NCBI RefSeq assembly: GCF_001306145.1
Contig: NZ_LGKO01000005.1
Coordinates: 806,001-870,000, forward strand
Reading direction: 5' to 3'
Length of the DNA stretch: 64,000 bases
Source: Thermanaerothrix daxensis
GTDB lineage: Bacteria; Chloroflexota; Anaerolineae; Anaerolineales; Anaerolineaceae
The position numbers and the translations under genes are program-made. Shown piece by piece: positions 51,081-59,158 of the stretch (its first letter is position 1; every line of letters starts with the position of its first letter). The notes under the pieces are model-generated. The model saw only the letters and a list, made by a program, of their open reading frames with translations, was not told the DNA's origin and did not search any database.

Positions 51081-52364
51081 TTAGATAGGAGTCGCTGTCA
51101 CGACGCCGGGTGGAGCCGCCTGAAGGGTAAGCAGTCGGTCATAGACCTGGATGATCTGGCGGGTAATCTCGGCCCAGGCGTAGGGTTGTGCGCGTTCCAC
51201 GGCGCGTTTCCCCATTTGTTCACGCAGGTTGGCATCCAGAATCAGTTGAGTTAAGCGATCAGCAAGCAAAGCAGGCTCCCCATCGGGTATAACAAAACCG
51301 GTTATTCCATCTTTTACCAGGAAAGGCAAACCGCCTACCTGCGAGGCAATGACAGGGGTACCACATGCCATGGCTTCGAGGGCCACCATACCGAAGGATT
51401 CATAGTGGGAAGGGAGCACTAAAACATCGGCAGCAGAGTAATAATACGGCAGCGATTCTTGGGCTTGCTTACCGAGAAAGAGCACCACGTCTTTAACCCC
51501 AAGTTGTTTGGTCAGCCATTGCAAGCGGGCCATTTCGGAGTCCATTTGCTGAGCATCTGCTGAGGGATCGCCCCCGATAATCGCCAGATAGTGGGGACAA
51601 CACGTCAGGCGTCCAGTGTCCTGGATCAGCCGCAGGGCGCGGATCAGGGTCTCTATTCCTTTCAGGGGTTCGATGCGCCCCACAAAAAGGATCATTCTTG
51701 CCTCGGCAGGCACCCCCACAAAGGCACGTGCTTCATCCTTAGGAATGGGGTAGAAACGCCCTAAATCCACACCCGGGGGAATGATGGAGATTTTCCGGGA
51801 GTCCGCATGATACAAAAATTCCAGTTGGGCCTTTTCGGCAGGGGTAGCAGCGATGATATGATCAACAGTTTGAACCAGATGGGCTTCTTTTTCTAACCGG
51901 AGCGGCGACTCGCGTTCAGAAGGGGAGCGGGCTACCCGGTTTTTCATCACGCCGAGGGTATGGAACATGTGTACTACGGGTGTGTTCCATTCATTTCTCA
52001 ATCTCTCGGCTGCCAGGCCTGAAAGCCAATAGTGGCTGTGTACGAGATGGTATTGAATGTGTTTATTCTGGGCAAATTCCAGAATGCCGCGCGTGAAGTC
52101 ATCAAGGTAGGTGTAGAGATCCGATTTAGGGAGGGGCTCTTCTGGGCCGGCAGGCACGTGAACAACGCGATTCCCATAGCCCAGGTTATGCAAAACGTGA
52201 GGGACGTGCTCATCTTGGGAGCGCGTGAATACATCCACATGTATGCCCATTTGCCCCAGATGACGGGTAAGTTCGGCGACATAGACATTCATCCCCCCGG
52301 TATCTTTGCCACCAAGCGTAGCCAGGGGGCAGGTATGATAAGAGATCATGGCAACGTGCAGCAT
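51081..52364 (-). CDS. Glycosyltransferase family 4 (MshA / sucrose-synthase-like group)
   Basis: A 427-residue GT-B glycosyltransferase. The N-terminal acceptor domain starts MISYHTCPLATLGGKDTGGMNVYVAELTRHLG, close to the MshA and sucrose-phosphate-synthase group. The donor domain has FVGRIEPLKGIETLIRAL, VLPSHYESFGMVALEAMACGTPVIAS. It transfers a sugar from a nucleotide donor; acceptor unknown. Mycothiol synthesis is not expected in this lineage, so MshA should not be read literally. It stands alone between a converging membrane-protein gene and the divergent tRNA-Thr. Confidence 0.88.
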   Translation of the reverse strand: MLHVAMISYHTCPLATLGGKDTGGMNVYVAELTRHLGQMGIHVDVFTRSQDEHVPHVLHNLGYGNRVVHVPAGPEEPLPKSDLYTYLDDFTRGILEFAQNKHIQYHLVHSHYWLSGLAAERLRNEWNTPVVHMFHTLGVMKNRVARSPSERESPLRLEKEAHLVQTVDHIIAATPAEKAQLEFLYHADSRKISIIPPGVDLGRFYPIPKDEARAFVGVPAEARMILFVGRIEPLKGIETLIRALRLIQDTGRLTCCPHYLAIIGGDPSADAQQMDSEMARLQWLTKQLGVKDVVLFLGKQAQESLPYYYSAADVLVLPSHYESFGMVALEAMACGTPVIASQVGGLPFLVKDGITGFVIPDGEPALLADRLTQLILDANLREQMGKRAVERAQPYAWAEITRQIIQVYDRLLTLQAAPPGVVTATPI

Positions 52365-52373
52365 TGTAAAACC

Positions 52374-52403
52374 TTGTCGAAAACTTCACTCCTGAGATAT
52401 AAT
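52374..52403 (+). promoter_or_regulatory. Promoter of tRNA-Thr
   Basis: TTGTCG (52374-52379) and TATAAT (52398-52403) have an 18-nt spacer. The predicted start near 52410 lies just before the mature 5' end at 52413. Confidence 0.7.
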
Positions 52404-52412
52404 TTTGACCGC

Positions 52413-52485
52413 GCCACCGTAGCTCAGCCGGCAGAGCAGCCGCTTCGTAAGCGGCGGGTCAAGGGTTCGATTCCCTTCGGTGGCT
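52413..52485 (+). tRNA. tRNA-Thr (anticodon CGT)
   Basis: A 73-nt cloverleaf. The acceptor stem is GCCACCG paired with CGGTGGC, the D-arm GCTC/GAGC, the anticodon stem GCCGC/GCGGC with loop TTCGTAA (anticodon CGT, reading ACG), and the T-arm AAGGG/CCCTT with TTCGATT. The discriminator is T, and the 3' CCA is not encoded. As an ANN-decoding tRNA it is a normal substrate for the t6A modification made by the TsaE/TsaB pathway in this window. Confidence 0.97.
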
Positions 52486-52527
52486 CTAATATTTTAATCG
52501 AGTGGGGTAAAGCGAGCGCCTTATGTG

Positions 52528-52995
52528 TCAGGTTGAGGGGTAAGGGGTTCTGTGAGTGGCAAGCAATGAAAGCGGATAAGCAGGAGCACCCGAGGCTAGA
52601 TTTTCCAGGATTTGCCGAACTTCTGGGCTGCGGAGAGGGTATTGAGAGAGTTGTTCCAGCGTGATCCATCGGGCTTGCAGGGATTCTGCATCGGGTTGAG
52701 ACTTTGGGGGTGCAGGAGTGGCTGGATGAGCGAGAAAGAAAAAACGCATTCGTGCTGCGCCGATGGGCAGTGCGGTGTGTTCGATGCATAATAGCCCATC
52801 CAGTTCAACGGGAATGCCGGCTTCCTCAAGGGTTTCACGATAAGCAGCCTCCAAAATTGTCTCGCCGGGTTCAACGCGCCCAGCCGGAAAATACCAGGTC
52901 TGCCCGTGACGGCTTTCCTGAATTAGAAGAAACTGGTTGTTCTGGCGTACAATGATCACAACAAAGAACCACGCTGGGATTGGATCTCGTGACAT
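52528..52995 (-). CDS. Nudix hydrolase
   Basis: A roughly 155-residue Nudix protein. The Nudix box reads GRVEPGETILEAAYRETLEEAG, which fits Gx5Ex7REUxEExGU. The surrounding beta-strands include FVVIIVRQNNQFLLIQES and WYFPAG. It hydrolyses nucleoside diphosphates linked to another moiety; the substrate cannot be read. ATG 52995 is chosen over the in-frame ATG 53004 because AGGAG fits it better. The C-terminal 20 residues are a polar tail. It is divergent from the TPR gene. Confidence 0.9.
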   Translation of the reverse strand: MSRDPIPAWFFVVIIVRQNNQFLLIQESRHGQTWYFPAGRVEPGETILEAAYRETLEEAGIPVELDGLLCIEHTALPIGAARMRFFFLAHPATPAPPKSQPDAESLQARWITLEQLSQYPLRSPEVRQILENLASGAPAYPLSLLATHRTPYPST

Positions 52996-53037
52996 TACCT
53001 CCATCTCCTGAGAACGCCTGGATCAAATTAGGTTGAT

Positions 53038-53043
53038 TATAAT
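53038..53043 (+). promoter_or_regulatory. Putative -10 box placed at the TPR gene start
   Basis: TATAAT lies 6 nt before ATG 53050. There is no Shine-Dalgarno sequence. The -35 region is unremarkable. This fits a leaderless mRNA, as seen for several other genes here. Confidence 0.55.
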
Positions 53044-53049
53044 GTCAAT

Positions 53050-54531
53050 ATGACCAGCGGGCGTTCCCCATTGGATTGGTGGAAAGTAACCTGGCTTCGG
53101 CGGGCCTGGAAGCGTTACGCTTCTTGGTTAGAAGAAGGGATCTATCTAATTCTTTTTCTGATCATCCTTGGGCTTAACTTGTGGCCTCGTCCCTGGGCGG
53201 TTGATGCATGGGTGGCAGAGGGGCGCTTGGCGCGACTGCGTGGGGACAGGTCACAGGCATTGACCAAGTGGCTCCGAGCAGGGGAATATATGCCAGAGAC
53301 CCCTGAGCTCTGGCGGGGTATGGCCAGTCTGGCTTATGAGGCCGGGGATTATTCCACTGTCGTTCGGGCTTTGGTTCACCTCTCGGCGTATGAGCCACTT
53401 TCACCAACGGAACAGCGGAACCTGGCTGAGGGTTATTTCCAAACGGGTGATAAGGCTGCTGCTAAGGAAATATGGCTCGAACTCATGCGCGATGTACGCG
53501 TTCCCTCGACGGAACGGGCCAATCTCGTCACTCATCTACGGCAGATTGATCTGAACTTGGCGCGTCAGGCTTTACATGTTTGGTTGGATCAGGTCCCCGA
53601 AGATCTGGAAGCACTACAGTTGGGGATTCTCCTCTTTGCTTCACAAAATCCTGGCCGTGCGCTTGAGTGCTTTCAGAGAGCGAGCACGATAAATGCTCGG
53701 GTTCAAAACATCTACCAGGAACTTGGGGAGGTGCTTGCGGGTGCCACCCGGCAGTCGGGCGAGGTCGCAGACCTGGTGCGCATTGGTCAGGTGCTGGGGC
53801 GTTATGGGGAATGGGACCTGGCTCAAGAGGCTTTTGAACAGGTTGTGGCGCGGGTTCCCGAGTATGCGGAGGGGTGGGTTTTGCTAAGCGAAGCCCGCCA
53901 ACAGTTGGGGCAAAGTGGGTTGGAAGAATTGGAAACAGCCCAAACGCTGGCTCCCGAGGCGGTTGCGGTTCGAGCCGCATGGGGACTGTATTGGCGCCGT
54001 GCTGGGCAACCTGAAAGAGCCCTCTATTTCTATCAGTCCCTGGCTCGCCAGTTTCCGGAGGAACCGCGTTGGCAGATGGAGTTAGCCGAAACCTATGCGG
54101 CGATGGGCAATGTGGCGTTGGCGGTGAATTTATATGATAAAGCCGTTGCGTTGGCACCTCGGGATGCCTTGATCTGGCGTTACTATGCACGCTTTGCGCT
54201 TGCCTACGGGTTAGATTTGGAAACCTACGCTCTCCCGGCTGCTCGAAAAGCGCTGGAATTGGAACCCGAAAATCCTGAAGCATTGGATCTGATGGGCTGG
54301 ATTACTTTTCTGAGCGGGGATGCGGTTCAGGGGGAACGATTCTTGCAACAGGCTCTTATCAAAGATGCGCGATATATGCCAGCCTTATTACATCAGGCAC
54401 AAATCTGGCTGTGGCAACACGAATGGGAGAGCGCTCATGAGGCTCTGGTTCAAGTGGTTTCGCAATCCAGAAATCCTGAATTGGTCGCACAGGCTCAACG
54501 GCTGCTGGATCAGTACTTCTCTCGTCGGTAA
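53050..54531 (+). CDS. Membrane-anchored tetratricopeptide-repeat protein
   Basis: A 493-residue protein. A single membrane helix lies near residues 30-47 (IYLILFLIILGLNLW), followed by about 12 helical TPR-like repeats to the C-terminus, several with the W-x2-L-G-x-Y/A-x8-A-x3-F-x-A-x4-P pattern. It is a protein-protein scaffold on the outer or inner face of the membrane; partners unknown. The last 95 bp overlap the start of the downstream lipoprotein gene, so the two proteins are probably made together. Its start codon sits just behind a TATAAT. Confidence 0.88.
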   Translation: MTSGRSPLDWWKVTWLRRAWKRYASWLEEGIYLILFLIILGLNLWPRPWAVDAWVAEGRLARLRGDRSQALTKWLRAGEYMPETPELWRGMASLAYEAGDYSTVVRALVHLSAYEPLSPTEQRNLAEGYFQTGDKAAAKEIWLELMRDVRVPSTERANLVTHLRQIDLNLARQALHVWLDQVPEDLEALQLGILLFASQNPGRALECFQRASTINARVQNIYQELGEVLAGATRQSGEVADLVRIGQVLGRYGEWDLAQEAFEQVVARVPEYAEGWVLLSEARQQLGQSGLEELETAQTLAPEAVAVRAAWGLYWRRAGQPERALYFYQSLARQFPEEPRWQMELAETYAAMGNVALAVNLYDKAVALAPRDALIWRYYARFALAYGLDLETYALPAARKALELEPENPEALDLMGWITFLSGDAVQGERFLQQALIKDARYMPALLHQAQIWLWQHEWESAHEALVQVVSQSRNPELVAQAQRLLDQYFSRR

Positions 54532-55165
54532 GGTCCTGTCTTTATTGCTGGCTTTATCGTGGCTTGGAGGGTGCAGTTGGCTACCAACCTCCGCAGGAGA
54601 TGCCACCTCCCAGAGGAATCTTTTGTTCTATGATGACTTTTCGAACCCGCGAAGTGGTTGGCAGCAGTGGAATGGTGCCCAGAGCCACATAGCAGTTCGG
54701 GAGGGTGGACTGCGCTTTTTTATTGGAGAACCTCATTACGATTACTGGTCACTGGCAGGCCTGGAGGTCGGGGATGCCATCCTGGCAGTGGAGGCGAGGG
54801 TGGTCGGAGGGCCTCTTAACAATGATTTTGGGTTGATTTGTCGTTACCGGGGCCCCAATCAGTTCTATGCTTTTGTGGTCAGCAGTGATGGCTATGCAGG
54901 GGTCGTGGCCGTTGATGGGGATGGCTATCACCTCCTTACCGATTCCGGTCTGACATACATAGCGGCCTTAGATCGCGGCCTGGCCACTTATCTACTCCGG
55001 GCGGATTGTGTGGGACCTTCACTTGTACTTTATGTAGACCGGCAGAAACTTTTTGAAATTGAGGATCATCGGTATAATTCAGGCGACGTTGGTGTGTTTG
55101 CAGGCACCTTTGATGACACGGGCGTTGAGATCATTTTTGACAATTTTTATGTGTTTAAGCCTTAA
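54437..55165 (+). CDS. Lipoprotein with concanavalin/LamG-like domain
   Basis: A 242-residue protein. A hydrophobic stretch (about 33-43) ends in a lipobox LGGC (43-46, Cys46), preceded by an unusually long basic N-region of about 30 residues. The mature part is a beta-rich domain (NLLFYDDFSNPRSGW, VGDAILAVEARVVGGPLNNDFG, DVGVFAGTFDDTGVEIIFDNFYV), close to the LamG/3-keto-disaccharide-hydrolase fold, which binds or cleaves sugars. No catalytic residue set is clear. ATG 54437 lies inside the TPR gene. No other start codon precedes the signal segment in frame. It ends 9 bp before mtaB. Confidence 0.78.
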   Translation: MRLWFKWFRNPEILNWSHRLNGCWISTSLVGKVLSLLLALSWLGGCSWLPTSAGDATSQRNLLFYDDFSNPRSGWQQWNGAQSHIAVREGGLRFFIGEPHYDYWSLAGLEVGDAILAVEARVVGGPLNNDFGLICRYRGPNQFYAFVVSSDGYAGVVAVDGDGYHLLTDSGLTYIAALDRGLATYLLRADCVGPSLVLYVDRQKLFEIEDHRYNSGDVGVFAGTFDDTGVEIIFDNFYVFKP

Positions 55166-55174
55166 TGGGTTGAA

Positions 55175-56464
55175 ATGCGTGTTTACCTGGATACTGTAGG
55201 GTGTCGGCTCAATCAGAGCGAGATTGAGAGACTGGCTGCAAATTTTCGAGCCAGTGGTCACGAAATAGTAGCCTCGGCCTCTCAGGCGGATATCGTCGTT
55301 ATTAACACATGTGCTGTTACTGCCGAGGCGGCCTCGGACTCACGCCAGAAAATCCGGCAGGCAGCCCGCCAGGGCGCAGGACAAATCATTGTGACCGGCT
55401 GTTGGGCAACGTTGGAGCCAGCGGAAGCGGCTGCATTGCCACGGGTGAGTCGGGTGGTCCCCAACGCTGAGAAAATGCGCCTAGTTGCTGACCTGATCGG
55501 GACACCCCTCTACGAGATAGAGCCCATTGCTCGCGAACCCCTGCCTGGTGCACACCGTCGGACACGGGCTTTTATCAAGGTTCAGGATGGGTGTGACAAC
55601 TTCTGTACCTTTTGCATTACCCGCGTTGCCAGGGGAAAGGGGCGTAGTGAAAGTGTGGACCAAGTCGTGCGTGAAGTGCAAGCCGCTCTGGCGGGAGGGG
55701 CAAAGGAAGTGGTTCTCAGTGGAGTGCACCTGGGTTCATGGGGACAGGATTTACGGCCACCTCGTCATTTACGTCATCTGATTGAAATGATCTTAAGAGA
55801 GACAGATGTGCCGCGCTTGCGTCTCTCCTCGCTAGAACCGTGGGATCTTGATGAGGCTTTCTTCGGATTATGGGAGAACCCCCGCCTGTGTCGGCATTTG
55901 CATCTCCCCTTGCAATCGGGATGTGCTCAGACACTGCGTCGCATGGCTCGTAAGGTTACTCCTGAAGAATACGCGGCCTTGCTGGAGCAGGCACGACGGG
56001 CGATCCCCGGCTTGGCTGTTACGACTGATATCATCGTCGGCTTTCCGGGTGAAGATGACACGGAGTTCGAGACCAGCCTTAAGTTTGTGGAGGCAATGGC
56101 GTTTGCCGGGGGGCATGTCTTTGCATATTCTCCTCGCCCCGGTACCCCTGCGGCACGATTGCCCGGTCAGGTTCCTCCGTCGGTTAAGAAAGAGCGTAGT
56201 CGCCGCATGAGAGAGGTTTTATCGGAAGCCAGTTTGCGTTTCCGCCAATCCTTTCTGGGGGCAGATGTACAGGTGCTTTGGGAAACCACAGATGGTTTGG
56301 GGCCTCAGGGTTGGCGATTGCGGGGATTGAGTGATAACTACTTGCATGTGGAGGCGTTTGCCCCTGAACCCCTGTGGAATCAGATCAGCCAGGTGCGGTT
56401 GGTGGATTTAAATGCACAAGGGATGGTGGGGCAGATTCTGGTGCCGATTACTGCGCCTCCATAA
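55175..56464 (+). CDS. mtaB: tRNA-t6A37 methylthiotransferase MtaB
   Basis: A 429-residue radical SAM methylthiotransferase. The N-terminal UPF0004 domain has cysteines 10, 46 and 76 (TVGCRLNQSE, INTCAVT, VTGCWA). The radical SAM motif is CDNFCTFC, and a C-terminal TRAM-like region follows. The motif TVGCRLNQ is typical of MtaB, which adds a methylthio group to t6A at position 37 of tRNAs decoding ANN codons. tsaE and tsaB, which help make t6A, and a tRNA-Thr are in the same window. It begins 9 bp after the lipoprotein gene, so it may be co-transcribed. Confidence 0.93.
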   Translation: MRVYLDTVGCRLNQSEIERLAANFRASGHEIVASASQADIVVINTCAVTAEAASDSRQKIRQAARQGAGQIIVTGCWATLEPAEAAALPRVSRVVPNAEKMRLVADLIGTPLYEIEPIAREPLPGAHRRTRAFIKVQDGCDNFCTFCITRVARGKGRSESVDQVVREVQAALAGGAKEVVLSGVHLGSWGQDLRPPRHLRHLIEMILRETDVPRLRLSSLEPWDLDEAFFGLWENPRLCRHLHLPLQSGCAQTLRRMARKVTPEEYAALLEQARRAIPGLAVTTDIIVGFPGEDDTEFETSLKFVEAMAFAGGHVFAYSPRPGTPAARLPGQVPPSVKKERSRRMREVLSEASLRFRQSFLGADVQVLWETTDGLGPQGWRLRGLSDNYLHVEAFAPEPLWNQISQVRLVDLNAQGMVGQILVPITAPP

Positions 56465-56534
56465 ACCCGCGTAGTTAGTATTATCTATCATATCCAAATC
56501 TAATCTTCGAAGAGAGGAGCGGCTTGCAATCATC

Positions 56535-58256
56535 ATGCAGAATCCGTGGTGGCAAGAGGCAGTTTTCTATCAAATCTATCCGCGCAGTTTTGCCGATGGC
56601 AATGGCGATGGTATTGGCGATATTGAGGGAATAATTCAATCTCTGGATTATTTGCAGTGGTTGGGGGTAGATGCTATCTGGCTTTCACCTCACTATCCTT
56701 CGCCGCAGGTGGATTGTGGTTACGATGTTGCTGACTATTATGGGGTGGCACCGGAGTATGGCACTCTGGAGGATTTCAAGCGCTTACTAGGTGAAATGAA
56801 GCGTCGTAATATGCGGCTGATTCTGGATCTGGTGCTCAATCACACCTCTGATCAGCACCCCTGGTTTATAGAATCGCGCTCTAGCCGCGAGAATCCGCGT
56901 CGCGACTGGTATATCTGGCGTGAGGGTCGTAATGGTGGGCCTCCAAATGATTGGTATTCCACCTTTGGTGGGAGTGCCTGGACCTGGGATGCAACCACCC
57001 GCATGTACTACTATCATTTCTTTTTCAAGGAACAACCCGACTTGAATTGGCGCAATCCAGAGGTCAAAGCGGCGATGTTTGATATGGTGCGCTACTGGCT
57101 GGACATGGGGGTGGATGGTTTTCGCCTGGATGCTGTGGGTACCATTTTTGAGGATCCCAACTTGCCTCCTCATGGGAAGGAATACGGCATTGATGATCTC
57201 TATGTTATGCTCCGGAAGGCGCGTACCCAGGAGGAACAGGAGCAGGTCAGACGGCTTTTTGATGAGTTGGTGCGTTTCCAGGTGGATTTACCCGAGGTGC
57301 ACGATCTAATGCGGACTTTGAGGGGAGTAGTGGATGAGTTTCCGGATAAGGTCCTGGTAGGAGAATCGGAGGAGATTGCCTTTTACGGGAATGGGCAGGA
57401 CGAGTTGCATCTGGTGTTCAACTTCCCGCTCATGCGCACCCGGCGGATTACCCCCCAATGGGTGCTAAGGAATCAGCACGAGCGTCTGGGAGCAATGCCG
57501 GCAGGCGCCTGGCCATGTAATACCCTGGGGAACCATGATACGTCTCGCTTGCGCAGTGCCTTTGGGGATGGAGTCAACGATGAAGGGCTGATGCGGGTGC
57601 TGGCAGCGCTGGTGTTGACCCTGAAAGGAACACCATTTTTGTACAATGGTGAAGAAATTGGAATGACCGATTACTTATTTACCGATGCGACGCGCTTTCG
57701 TGACCCACTGGCGTTACGTGCTTACGACCTGGAAATTCGTTTGCTGGGGGCTTCTCCAACGGAGGCGGCGCGTTATGCGGCGGCTTACGGGCGTGATAAA
57801 TGCCGTACCCCCATGCAGTGGCGCAATACCCCGAATGCAGGTTTTTGCCCAGAGCATGTAACTCCCTGGCTCCCAGTTAATCCGAATTATCGTGACGGGA
57901 TTAATGTGGCTGATCAGGAACGGGTTTGTGATTCGTTACTCCACTTCTATCGAGATTTGCTTCATTTTCGACGCCAATGTCCGGCATTGCGCCGGGGTGA
58001 TTTCCAGCCTCTAAGCGAAGAAGACAAGGACTACCTGCTTTTCTTGCGTTCGACGCCTGAGCAAACCTGCCTGGTGGGGTTAAATTTCTCGGCACATCCT
58101 CAAGAAGTGGTCTTGCCAGCCGAGTGGAAAGGCGTGCGCTGTTGGTTCTCTTCGCACTCTGCTTCCGGAGTGGTGTCTTGGCGCAGCCTGACGCTGGCTC
58201 CTTTTGAGGTATGGATTGGCGAAATTCTTAGTGGTGAGGAAGGTGCTCCCTCATAG
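56535..58256 (+). CDS. GH13 alpha-glucosidase / oligo-1,6-glucosidase-type enzyme
   Basis: A 573-residue GH13 enzyme. The N-terminus WWQEAVFYQIYPRSFADGNGDGIGDI is that of the oligo-1,6-glucosidase, alpha-glucosidase and trehalulose-hydrolase group. Catalytic regions are GVDGFRLDAVG (nucleophile Asp), LVGESEEI (general acid Glu) and TLGNHDTSR (transition-state Asp). There is no signal peptide, so it acts inside the cell on small alpha-glucosides. Fine specificity is not determinable. AGAGGAGCGG lies before the ATG. It overlaps the end of the converging lipB by 6 bp. Confidence 0.93.
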   Translation: MQNPWWQEAVFYQIYPRSFADGNGDGIGDIEGIIQSLDYLQWLGVDAIWLSPHYPSPQVDCGYDVADYYGVAPEYGTLEDFKRLLGEMKRRNMRLILDLVLNHTSDQHPWFIESRSSRENPRRDWYIWREGRNGGPPNDWYSTFGGSAWTWDATTRMYYYHFFFKEQPDLNWRNPEVKAAMFDMVRYWLDMGVDGFRLDAVGTIFEDPNLPPHGKEYGIDDLYVMLRKARTQEEQEQVRRLFDELVRFQVDLPEVHDLMRTLRGVVDEFPDKVLVGESEEIAFYGNGQDELHLVFNFPLMRTRRITPQWVLRNQHERLGAMPAGAWPCNTLGNHDTSRLRSAFGDGVNDEGLMRVLAALVLTLKGTPFLYNGEEIGMTDYLFTDATRFRDPLALRAYDLEIRLLGASPTEAARYAAAYGRDKCRTPMQWRNTPNAGFCPEHVTPWLPVNPNYRDGINVADQERVCDSLLHFYRDLLHFRRQCPALRRGDFQPLSEEDKDYLLFLRSTPEQTCLVGLNFSAHPQEVVLPAEWKGVRCWFSSHSASGVVSWRSLTLAPFEVWIGEILSGEEGAPS

Positions 58257-59012
58257 GAGAGATCTGATTTCTGAGTTCAGCAAGTTAAGCCCCTCGTAAA
58301 GGGGGGCAGGTTCAAATTCGAAAACCGCGCAGAAAAGATGAGCCGTTTGTACTGCCAGGGTCGGCATCGAGGGGGGCGCGGGTAGTAGTTCGGCCATACT
58401 GGTCATTCTAACGCCTTCCAGTCCGCAGGGGATAATCCCGTTCCAATATTCCATTTGAGGGGCAACGTTCAGGGCAAACCCATGACGAGAGATACCAAAG
58501 CGATCCACTTTGACGCCGATAGAAGCAATTTTGGCTGGCTGTCCTGGTGGGCTGGAATGTGGCAGGTTTACCCATACCCCGGTTAGCCCCTCTCGGCGGT
58601 AAGCAGAAATGCCGTATGCATCTAATAAACGGATGAGCAATTCCTCAAGTTTACGCAGATAACCTACGAAATCGGCCTGGGGCAAGCGTTCTCCTTCCCA
58701 ATCGGGTTGGGCCAAAGGGAGAATGGGATACCCAACAAGTTGGCCCGGCCCGTGATAGGTGACATCGCCACCGCGATCCACTTCCCGCAGGATAATACCG
58801 CGGCGCGTGCATTCGGCTTCATCCCATAGAATGTGGGCGCGAGAGCCGCGACGGCCGATGGTGAAGACATGGGGGTGCTCAAGGAGCAGAAGTGTTGCCG
58901 GGCGTTGACCCCAATGAATTTCATCGGCAATCTGATTTTGAAGCACCCAGGCCGCATCGTAATCTACAAGACCTAACCAGTAAATCTCACAACGCTTTTT
59001 ATCAAGTTTCAC
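58251..59012 (-). CDS. lipB: Octanoyltransferase LipB
   Basis: A 253-residue lipoyl-protein ligase family protein with the LipB signature GGDVTYHGPGQLVGYPI, then KIASIGVKVDRFGISRHGFALNV, which includes the catalytic lysine, and IIPCGLEGV with the catalytic cysteine. It transfers octanoyl from acyl carrier protein to lipoyl domains, the first step of lipoate synthesis. Slightly longer than usual. GTG start, with AAAGG 8 nt upstream. No lipA lies next to it. It converges with the GH13 gene in a 6-bp overlap. Confidence 0.94.
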   Translation of the reverse strand: MKLDKKRCEIYWLGLVDYDAAWVLQNQIADEIHWGQRPATLLLLEHPHVFTIGRRGSRAHILWDEAECTRRGIILREVDRGGDVTYHGPGQLVGYPILPLAQPDWEGERLPQADFVGYLRKLEELLIRLLDAYGISAYRREGLTGVWVNLPHSSPPGQPAKIASIGVKVDRFGISRHGFALNVAPQMEYWNGIIPCGLEGVRMTSMAELLPAPPSMPTLAVQTAHLFCAVFEFEPAPLYEGLNLLNSEIRSLL

Positions 59013-59137
59013 AGGGTTAACCTTTGTGAAGGGGCATATATTTTTTTAACATTGCTCTAATACATTTACTACGGAACACGGCTATACATAAAGGCGATAC
59101 ACGCACTTATTTTAGCGGTAAATCTGGAAATATCGAA

Positions 59138-59157
59138 GGAGGTATTCGGAGGTATTC
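59138..59157 (+). promoter_or_regulatory. Tandemly duplicated ribosome-binding site of clpB
   Basis: The 10-mer GGAGGTATTC occurs twice in direct tandem (59138-59147 and 59148-59157), directly before A-ATG at 59158-59161. Either GGAGG could pair with 16S rRNA; the second has the better spacing. Confidence 0.85.
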
Positions 59158-59158
59158 A

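Noticed and set aside
51081-52364. Mycothiol synthesis through an MshA-like glycosyltransferase
   Set aside because: The sequence is GT4 of the MshA/sucrose-synthase group, but no other mycothiol gene is present and the lineage is not known for mycothiol.
59013-59158. CIRCE (HrcA) operator upstream of clpB
   Set aside because: No TTAGCACTC/GAGTGCTAA inverted repeat was found; the region shows an A+T-rich stretch and a TATACA but no convincing promoter with a -35.
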